Part shown: positions 56,057 through 64,000 of the stretch, one piece after another
How positions within the stretch are numbered: the first letter of the stretch is position 1
How the letters are laid out: every line of letters begins with the position of its first letter
Source of the DNA: Casp-actino8 sp046091365
GTDB lineage: Bacteria > Actinomycetota > Acidimicrobiia > Acidimicrobiales > Ilumatobacteraceae
Direction: 5' to 3'
NCBI GenBank assembly: GCA_046091365.1
Contig: JBJTBM010000006.1
Coordinates: 24,057 to 88,056, forward strand
Length of the DNA: 64,000 nucleotides
Translations under genes and position numbers: made by a program
The notes under the pieces: model-generated
Told to the model about the DNA's origin: nothing
What the model saw: the letters and a program-made list of their open reading frames with translations, nothing else
Database searches by the model: none

Positions 56057-56633
56057 CCCCTCGTCACATCCTCATCGACTCCACGGATCAGACGGTCGGC
56101 CAACAACAACCCGATGGTCGACTTCGCGTCCCGGATCTCACCGGCGACCACCATCTCGACGGCGCGTTCGAACGGAACCGTGAACACCTCCATGTGGGTC
56201 TCCTCGGGACCATGGTGCTCGCGCTCCACCGCCACGAGGTCGGTGGCCAGGTACACGTGCAATTCCGAGTCCGTCATGCCCGTCGACGGGTAGAACCGGT
56301 GCAACAGTCGCAGTCGTCCGGCGGTGTAACCGGCCTCTTCGAGCAACTCGCGCTGCGCCGTGCGCTCGGGGGGCTCGCCAACAACGTCGCGCATGCCCGC
56401 GGGTACCTCGACGATCTCCCGGCCAAATGCCGCCCGGTACTGGCGCAGCAGAACCACCGAGAGGCTCCCATCGCCTTCGACGAGCACGGGCACCACGGCC
56501 ACGGCACCGGGCGAACGCACGATGTCGCGCGTGAACTCCTCGCCGTTCGGATCGCGGAACGTCCCGACCACCACCTCCCAGAGGTAGCCCCGGTAGACCG
56601 ACCGGTCACCGAGATGTTCGAAGCGCCGCGCGG

Positions 56634-56637
<4 letters not shown>
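56053..56637 (-). CDS. Nudix hydrolase, ADP-ribose pyrophosphatase type
   Basis: A 194-residue protein with a Nudix box PAGMRDVVGEPPERTAQREL and EEAGY after it, preceded by VVLLRQYRAAFGREIVEVPAG as in ADP-ribose pyrophosphatases. Probable products are AMP and ribose 5-phosphate. GTG 56637 overlaps the pyrG stop (GTGA). Order pyrG-nudix-xerD as in mycobacteria. Confidence 0.91.
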
Positions 56638-58274
<1,637 letters not shown>

Positions 58275-58377
58275 GTCGACCTCCCGTTTCATGGCGCCCA
58301 ACGAGCACCCACAACGGGATAACACCCTACCCGCCCGACGACCGACTCACCGACATACCGACGGGAGCCGACGGCAG

Positions 58378-59958
58378 TCAGCCCGCCAGCAACTCGCGGG
58401 CGTGTCGACGAGCGGCGGCGCTGTCGGGACGGCCCGAGAGCATGCGCGCGACCTCGTCGACCCGTTCGTTGCCAGCCACCACCTCGGCGCTGGCCCGCGT
58501 GCGCTCGGCTCCGTCGACCGTGACGATCTGCTTGCGAACGACGATGTGGCGATCGGCGACTGCGGCCACCTGAGCCAAATGGGTGACGACGAACACCTGG
58601 TGCTCGCGGGCCAGACGGGACAGACACTGTGCGACGGCGTTGGCAGCGGTTCCGCCGATTCCGGCGTCGACCTCGTCGAAAATGAGAATCGGCGGCCCGT
58701 CGGTGAGGACCATGCGGATCGCCAACATCGTGCGGGCCAACTCGCCTCCCGAGGCCACTTTGGCCAGCGGAGCGGCCGGCGAACCCGGGTTGGCGGCCAG
58801 CAGGAACGTCACGTCGTCGGCGGGGTCGTCACCGGCAACCTCGATGCTGACGATCGCGCGCTCCATGGCCAGTTCGGCCAGGTGCTCGGTGACCTGACGA
58901 CCGAGCGTGGCGGCGGCACCACGCCGGGCGGCGGCCACCGCGGCCGCGGCCGAGCGCTCGACGGCCAGCGCCGTGCGCCGTTGCACCTCGAGTTCGCGCA
59001 CCCGCACCTCGAATGACTCCAGTTCGGCCAGCCGTTTGGCGCTCTCACCCTGGTAAGCGAGTACTTCGGCCAGAGAATCGCCGTACTTGCGCTGCAGTTC
59101 CCGCAGGTCACGGCGACGGCCACGCACCTCGGCCAAACGCTCGGGATCGTCCTCACAGGCCTCGGTGACCCGCCGCAGGTCACGGGTCAGGTCGGCCAAC
59201 TCCGAGGCCAGATCGCGCAACCGGGCCAACTCGGCGGCGAACGGCCCGCGGCCGTTGAGCCCAGCGATGGCCGACCCGATGGCGTCACCAGCGGCGCCGT
59301 CGGCATCGAGGGCGGCCACAGCGGCCTCCCCCGCCTCGCGATGTGCGGTGGCGTCGGCCAAGGTGTCCTCCAGGACCTCGAGACGCTGGTCCTCCTCGGG
59401 GTCGGCGATTCCCAACGCCTCGATTTCGTCGACCTGGAACCGCAACAGGTCGATCTCACGGGCCCGACTCTTGGCGTCACCGCCGAGGGCGGCCAGGGCG
59501 GCGTCGATCTCGGTGATGCGCCCCCGGGCCGCGCGGAGGGGGCCGAGGTCACTACCGGCGAACTCGTCGAGGGCCGCCCGTTGCACCGTCGCGGCCAACA
59601 AACTCTGGTGCGTGTGCTGTCCGTGAAGGTCGACGAGACGTGCTCCGAGTTCGGCCAACTGGCTCACCGTCGCCAGGCGACCGTCGACGTAGGCGCGCGA
59701 TCGCCCGTCGAGGGGCACCACCCGCGTCAGCACATGCTCATCGTCTCCGACCACGAATCGACCCTCCACGCGGGCTTCGGTGGCGCCGGCGCGCACCCGC
59801 GCGGCGTCGGCACGACCGCCCACCAACAGCGAAATGGCCTCGATGATCATGGTCTTGCCGGCCCCGGTCTCACCGGTGAGCACGATCAGCCCCTCGGAGA
59901 ACACCACGTCGAGTCGGTCGATCAAACCCAGGTCTTCGATATGGAGTTCGGTCAACAT
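58378..59958 (-). CDS. recN: DNA repair protein RecN
   Basis: A 526-residue SMC-like repair protein, somewhat shorter than usual (about 550-590). N-terminal ELHIEDLGLIDRLDV and Walker A TGETGAGKTMIIEA, a coiled coil over about 150-350, then signature KVASGGELARTMLA and Walker B LIFDEVDAGIGG, and FVVTHLAQVAAVAD. ATG 59958 lies 5 nt after the nadK stop. It acts in double-strand-break repair. Confidence 0.94.
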   Translation of the reverse strand: MLTELHIEDLGLIDRLDVVFSEGLIVLTGETGAGKTMIIEAISLLVGGRADAARVRAGATEARVEGRFVVGDDEHVLTRVVPLDGRSRAYVDGRLATVSQLAELGARLVDLHGQHTHQSLLAATVQRAALDEFAGSDLGPLRAARGRITEIDAALAALGGDAKSRAREIDLLRFQVDEIEALGIADPEEDQRLEVLEDTLADATAHREAGEAAVAALDADGAAGDAIGSAIAGLNGRGPFAAELARLRDLASELADLTRDLRRVTEACEDDPERLAEVRGRRRDLRELQRKYGDSLAEVLAYQGESAKRLAELESFEVRVRELEVQRRTALAVERSAAAAVAAARRGAAATLGRQVTEHLAELAMERAIVSIEVAGDDPADDVTFLLAANPGSPAAPLAKVASGGELARTMLAIRMVLTDGPPILIFDEVDAGIGGTAANAVAQCLSRLAREHQVFVVTHLAQVAAVADRHIVVRKQIVTVDGAERTRASAEVVAGNERVDEVARMLSGRPDSAAARRHARELLAG

Positions 59959-59963
59959 GACGG

Positions 59964-60809
59964 TCAGCGGTCGGCAAGTCCGAACTTGGCCTTCAGAACC
60001 TGATGGAACCGTCGGCTCTCGAGTCGTACGAAGTGAGCGGGTCGATCGGACGCCGAACAACGCACCCGGTCACCGGGTTGCAACACCACCGCTTCCTGTC
60101 CGTCGACGGTGAGGCCGACCGGACGCTGGCCCACCACCTCGATCTCCACCGACTCGTCGGAGCGCAGCACGAGCGAGCGGTCGAACAACATGTGCGGGGC
60201 CAAGGGGGTGATGAGAATGGCCTGATGTTCCGGCGAAATCACGGGACCACGCGCCGAGAGCGAATAGGCCGTTGAGCCGGTGGGTGTGGCGACAAGTATT
60301 CCGTCGGCTTGGTAGGTCGTGAATGGGGCGCCGTCAATGTGCAGTCGCAAGCGCACGGTCTGCCCCGCGTGCTGCTTCTCGAATGACGCCTCGTTCAACG
60401 ATCGCCACGCGTGTCGACCCGCTGCCGTGGTGGCCACCACATCGAGAACCAGCCGCCGTTCGATGTGCACCTCGTGGGCGAAGAATCGTGCGAGTGCCGC
60501 TTCGGCGTGAGCCGGTTCGACCTCGGCGAGATACCCGAGCAATCCGACGTTCACCCCCAGAACCGGGACGTCCGCCCCCTCGAGCAGGGCGACAGCGCGC
60601 AACATGGTTCCGTCACCACCGATACTCACGACGAGGCCGGTGTCGGCGGCGACCCCGGTCACCGTCTCGATCGCATCCACCCTCAAGGTGGCGGCGTCGA
60701 GAGCCAAGGCGACGGGATGGTGGCCGTGCGCGATGAGCCAACGCGCCACCCGCCCGGCCACCGTGGCGGCCTCGGGGCGGTCGGTGGTACCGACGATCAG
60801 GACGTTCAC
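59964..60809 (-). CDS. nadK: NAD kinase
   Basis: A 281-residue kinase that makes NADP. Motif SIGGDGTMLRA (about 62), the NE motif in SLNEASFEK and GILVATPTGSTAYSLSARG. The last stretch has Arg where many homologues have a second Gly. ATG 60809 overlaps the tlyA stop (ATGA). Confidence 0.94.
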   Translation of the reverse strand: MNVLIVGTTDRPEAATVAGRVARWLIAHGHHPVALALDAATLRVDAIETVTGVAADTGLVVSIGGDGTMLRAVALLEGADVPVLGVNVGLLGYLAEVEPAHAEAALARFFAHEVHIERRLVLDVVATTAAGRHAWRSLNEASFEKQHAGQTVRLRLHIDGAPFTTYQADGILVATPTGSTAYSLSARGPVISPEHQAILITPLAPHMLFDRSLVLRSDESVEIEVVGQRPVGLTVDGQEAVVLQPGDRVRCSASDRPAHFVRLESRRFHQVLKAKFGLADR

Positions 60810-61570
60810 GGGTTCATCATTCCATGCCGGTGTGGCAGAACCGCGTGCAAGAGGAACTCACGGTTGCCTTCGGCGCCGGTGATCGGCGAGGGAATCACAT
60901 GGGCGACCGATGCACCCGCGGCCTCGCAGGCCGCCCGAACGTCGGCCACGGCGACGTCGTGCAAGGCGGGATCGGTGATCACCCCACGCCCGCGCGACAC
61001 GTCCCGCTTGCCCACCTCGAACTGCGGCTTCACGAGCAGCACCATGAATGCGCCGGGCTCACACACGCTCACGAGGGCCGCCACGACGAGGGTGAGCGAA
61101 ATGAAGGAGAGGTCGGCCACCACCGCGTCGACCCGACCCCCGATGGAGTCCGGTGTCACCTCACGCACGTTGAAACGCTCGATCACGGTCACGTCATCGT
61201 GCGCCCGGATGCGTGGATGCAGTTGTCCGTGGCCCACGTCGAGGGCCACCACGTGCCGGGCACCGCGTTGTAACAGACAATCGGTGAACCCACCGGTCGA
61301 GGCACCCGCGTCGAGCACCCGCAGACCGCTCACGTCGAGACCCAAGCCCGACAGCGCCGCATCGAGCTTGTCTCCCCCACGGCTCACGAATCGCGCGGGC
61401 GGACCGTCGATCAGCACGGCGTCGGCCGGGTCGACCTGTCGCGCGGCCTTGTCGGCGATCGCGCCGTTCACCCGCACGCGCTGGGCGTCGATCAACTCGG
61501 TGGCTTCACGACGACCGCTCACCAGCCCCCGACGGACCAGTTCGGCGTCGAGCCGCTGTCGACGGGACAT
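60806..61570 (-). CDS. tlyA: rRNA 2'-O-methyltransferase/hemolysin-like TlyA
   Basis: A 254-residue protein: S4 domain (RLDAELVRRGLVSGRREATEL), then an FtsJ-like methyltransferase with VSRGGDKLDAAL, VLDAGASTGGFTDCLLQRGA (SAM site), VADLSFISL and LLVKPQFEVGK. In mycobacteria TlyA methylates 16S and 23S rRNA. The tlyA-nadK-recN order is conserved. Confidence 0.94.
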   Translation of the reverse strand: MSRRQRLDAELVRRGLVSGRREATELIDAQRVRVNGAIADKAARQVDPADAVLIDGPPARFVSRGGDKLDAALSGLGLDVSGLRVLDAGASTGGFTDCLLQRGARHVVALDVGHGQLHPRIRAHDDVTVIERFNVREVTPDSIGGRVDAVVADLSFISLTLVVAALVSVCEPGAFMVLLVKPQFEVGKRDVSRGRGVITDPALHDVAVADVRAACEAAGASVAHVIPSPITGAEGNREFLLHAVLPHRHGMMNP

Positions 61571-61576
61571 GCGAAC

Positions 61577-62059
<483 letters not shown>

Positions 62060-62112
62060 GACGCCACGCTACCCCCGGCGGGAACCGAAAAATTCTCGAT
62101 GTGGCGAGCGAC

Positions 62113-62889
62113 TCAGACGTCGAGTAGTCGAGTGGCCACCGCGGCCAGATCGGGACCGTCGAACCAGATCGCGAGGTCGTCGACCCGTGCTCCCGGCGGG
62201 GTCACACCCGAGCGCACCAGTGCGTAACGGCACCCGAGTGTGACCGCGAAGGAACCGTCGGTGCTCGGTCGATCGCCCACCATCACCGCCGCGGCGTCGA
62301 CCCCGGACTCGACGGCCCGCACCACTTCGGCCATGGGCGCATGCGGTTTGCCGGCCACCGTTGGCGCGCATCCCGCCGCCGTTGCGATGGCCGCCAGGAT
62401 GCTTCCGCCACCCGGGATCGGCCCGTCCGGGGTGGGATAGGTCGCGTCGTCGTTGGTGCCGACCAGGCGGGCACCGAGGCGCACCGCGGTGGCGGCGCGA
62501 CGCATCACGTCATAGTCGAAGTCGCGGTGGAACCCCACCAGGACCACGTCGACCATCTCGCCAGCGTCGACACGGGCCGCCGACACAACCATGACGTCCG
62601 CGGCGAGAGCTTCGTGGATCCCGGGGCCACCGCACACCAACACCCGTTCACCCGCGCGCACCATCCGGGCCCCCGCCATCGCCGAGGTCACCACGTCGCC
62701 ACGGGCCGGGATGCCGACATCGGCCAGGGCACGCTCCTGGTCGCCGACGGTCGCCGAGGAATTGTTGGTCACGAAAAGAACCCGATGGCCCGCCGCACGC
62801 AACCGCGCCACGGCGTCGCTCGACCCCGGGATCGGTCGGTGGGCCAACCACACCACACCGTCGAGATCGCACAGAACCACGGGCTTCAT
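62113..62889 (-). CDS. HAD subfamily IIA phosphatase (NagD-like)
   Basis: A 258-residue HAD-IIA hydrolase: VVLCDLDGVVWLAHRPIPG (nucleophile Asp), VLFVTNNSSATV, VAGKPHAPMAE (Lys) and MVGDRPSTDGSFA. Likely a small-molecule phosphatase such as for p-nitrophenyl phosphate, glycerol 3-phosphate or related esters. It matches the HAD-IIA gene found near tlyA in mycobacteria. ATG 62889 is used because the domain begins there. Confidence 0.88.
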   Translation of the reverse strand: MKPVVLCDLDGVVWLAHRPIPGSSDAVARLRAAGHRVLFVTNNSSATVGDQERALADVGIPARGDVVTSAMAGARMVRAGERVLVCGGPGIHEALAADVMVVSAARVDAGEMVDVVLVGFHRDFDYDVMRRAATAVRLGARLVGTNDDATYPTPDGPIPGGGSILAAIATAAGCAPTVAGKPHAPMAEVVRAVESGVDAAAVMVGDRPSTDGSFAVTLGCRYALVRSGVTPPGARVDDLAIWFDGPDLAAVATRLLDV

Positions 62890-62929
62890 CGGGTAGTGAT
62901 TCTGCCACCGAAGGTGACAACCTAGAAGG

Positions 62930-64000
62930 GTGCCCCGCTTCGAACCCTTCACAGCGTTGCGATATTCGACCTCCGACTTGAACGCGGTGGCCGCTCCGCC
63001 CTACGACGTTCTGTCCGAAGCCGACCGCGAGGATCTAGCGAACCGACACCCGGACAACATCGTGCACGTCGACGTTCCCCGCGAATCCGACGGCCCCGGT
63101 CGCTACGACGCCGCCAACGCGGTGTTGCGGGTCTGGGTGGCCGACGGTGTCCTGGTGCGCGACCCCCGTCCCTCGTTCTCGATCTATCGCATGGCGTTCA
63201 GCGACGAGTCGGGTCGTCCCCGCACCACCGTCGGGGTGATCGGAGCCCTCGAGGTGGTCGACGAAGGCGCCGGCGGGGTCCTGCCCCACGAGCGAACCAC
63301 CCCCAAGGCCAAGACCGATCGCCTCGATCTCACGCGCGCCACCCTCACCAACCTCTCGCCGGTCTGGGGCCTGTCGCTGGCGCAGGGGTTGACCGAACTG
63401 CTCCAGGAGCCGGGCGAGGTGGTGGGCGTGGTCGGGGCCGAGGGCGTGGTGCACACCATCGAGCGAGTCGACGATCCCGTCCGGGTGGCCGCCATCTCGG
63501 CCGCGGTGGGATCGGCCGACGTGGTCATCGCCGACGGTCACCATCGATACGCCATCAGTCGCACCTTCCGGGACGAACAACGAGCGCACGACACCGGCAC
63601 CCGGGGCTCGGCCGAGTTGACCATGACCTACATCGGCGAGCTGATCGAGGAGCAGCTGAGCGTCGACGCGATCCATCGCCTCTACACGGGCGTCACGGTC
63701 GACGCGTTGTCGAGGGCTCTGGGCGAGTTCTTCGACATGTCGCCGGCGGGAGTCGTCGAACCCGCGATCACCCACGAGATGCGTGATCGCGGTGCGTTGG
63801 TGCTGGTACACACCGACGGTACCGGCACGTACCTCGTCCCCCGGGCCGACAAGTTCGTCGGCGTCCGCGATCTGGACGGAGCGCGACTGGAGCACGCCCT
63901 CACCGACGTGACCCACGAAGTGGCCTACCAACACGGCGTCGATCTGGTGCGCGACATCGTCGCCGCGGGGTCGGCTGTCGCGGGTGTTCTGATCCGACCG
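62930..64000 (+). CDS. DUF1015 family protein (partial, 3' end outside window)
   Basis: The 357 codons seen start at GTG 62930 and run off the window. The N-terminal FEPFTALRYS and APPYDVLSE, and the motif IADGHHRYAISRTF at about 200, are typical of the DUF1015 family. Function is unknown. It is divergent from the HAD-IIA gene, with 40 nt between starts. Confidence 0.85.
   Translation, partial: MPRFEPFTALRYSTSDLNAVAAPPYDVLSEADREDLANRHPDNIVHVDVPRESDGPGRYDAANAVLRVWVADGVLVRDPRPSFSIYRMAFSDESGRPRTTVGVIGALEVVDEGAGGVLPHERTTPKAKTDRLDLTRATLTNLSPVWGLSLAQGLTELLQEPGEVVGVVGAEGVVHTIERVDDPVRVAAISAAVGSADVVIADGHHRYAISRTFRDEQRAHDTGTRGSAELTMTYIGELIEEQLSVDAIHRLYTGVTVDALSRALGEFFDMSPAGVVEPAITHEMRDRGALVLVHTDGTGTYLVPRADKFVGVRDLDGARLEHALTDVTHEVAYQHGVDLVRDIVAAGSAVAGVLIRP

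Overview
The window is one 64 kb piece of a GC-rich actinobacterial chromosome with very dense coding on both strands. Gene content points to Actinomycetota, most likely class Acidimicrobiia (inference). The pointers are LLM flavin oxidoreductases, acyl-CoA metabolism genes, decaprenylphosphoryl-arabinose enzymes, AftD, and a recN-pyrG-nudix-xerD-scpA-scpB-rluB block ordered as in Mycobacterium tuberculosis. No insertion sequences, phage genes or CRISPR arrays are visible, and no stretch over 300 bases lacks a gene.

Left part (1-14.7 kb): an ADP-forming acyl-CoA synthetase interrupted by an in-frame TAG, tRNA-Pro(GGG), a zinc-ribbon membrane protein coupled to der, a DUF512 radical-SAM-type protein, ispH, a GDSL-like lipoprotein lacking its serine, acyl-CoA dehydrogenase, acyl-CoA ligase, GDPD, two LLM oxidoreductases and a cytosine-deaminase-like amidohydrolase. 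Middle-left (14.7-29.6 kb): a fatty acid desaturase, a NitT/TauT-type ABC transporter, a creatininase-family hydrolase, a CrtI-like FAD protein, a phosphoribosyltransferase with a triplicated tail, PPK2, a complete peptide-type ABC importer and an enoyl-CoA hydratase.

Centre (29.6-47.3 kb): a cell-envelope glycan region. It holds a PIG-V-like mannosyltransferase, an AftD-type arabinofuranosyltransferase, two polyprenyl-phosphate sugar synthase-like GT2 proteins, an orphan GT-C-like protein, a GT4 protein, a 1303-residue protein made of two GT-C halves, and an operon with DprE2, DprE1, a UbiA-type DPPR synthase and a HAD phosphatase. The last four can cover every step from decaprenyl phosphate and PRPP to decaprenylphosphoryl arabinose if the HAD protein does the dephosphorylation. 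In the mycobacterial route that step is assigned to a PAP2-type enzyme. This is the most interesting system in the window.

Right part (47.3-64 kb): aroA, tyrA, rluB, scpB, scpA, trpS, a secreted sortase with three surface repeats, an HD-domain protein, xerD, nudix, pyrG, recN, nadK, tlyA, a Lys/Ala-repeat coiled-coil protein, a HAD-IIA phosphatase and a DUF1015 protein leaving the window. Across the window, many first-in-operon genes have a TANNNT hexamer 6-7 bases before the start codon and no ribosome-binding site, which suggests widespread leaderless transcription.
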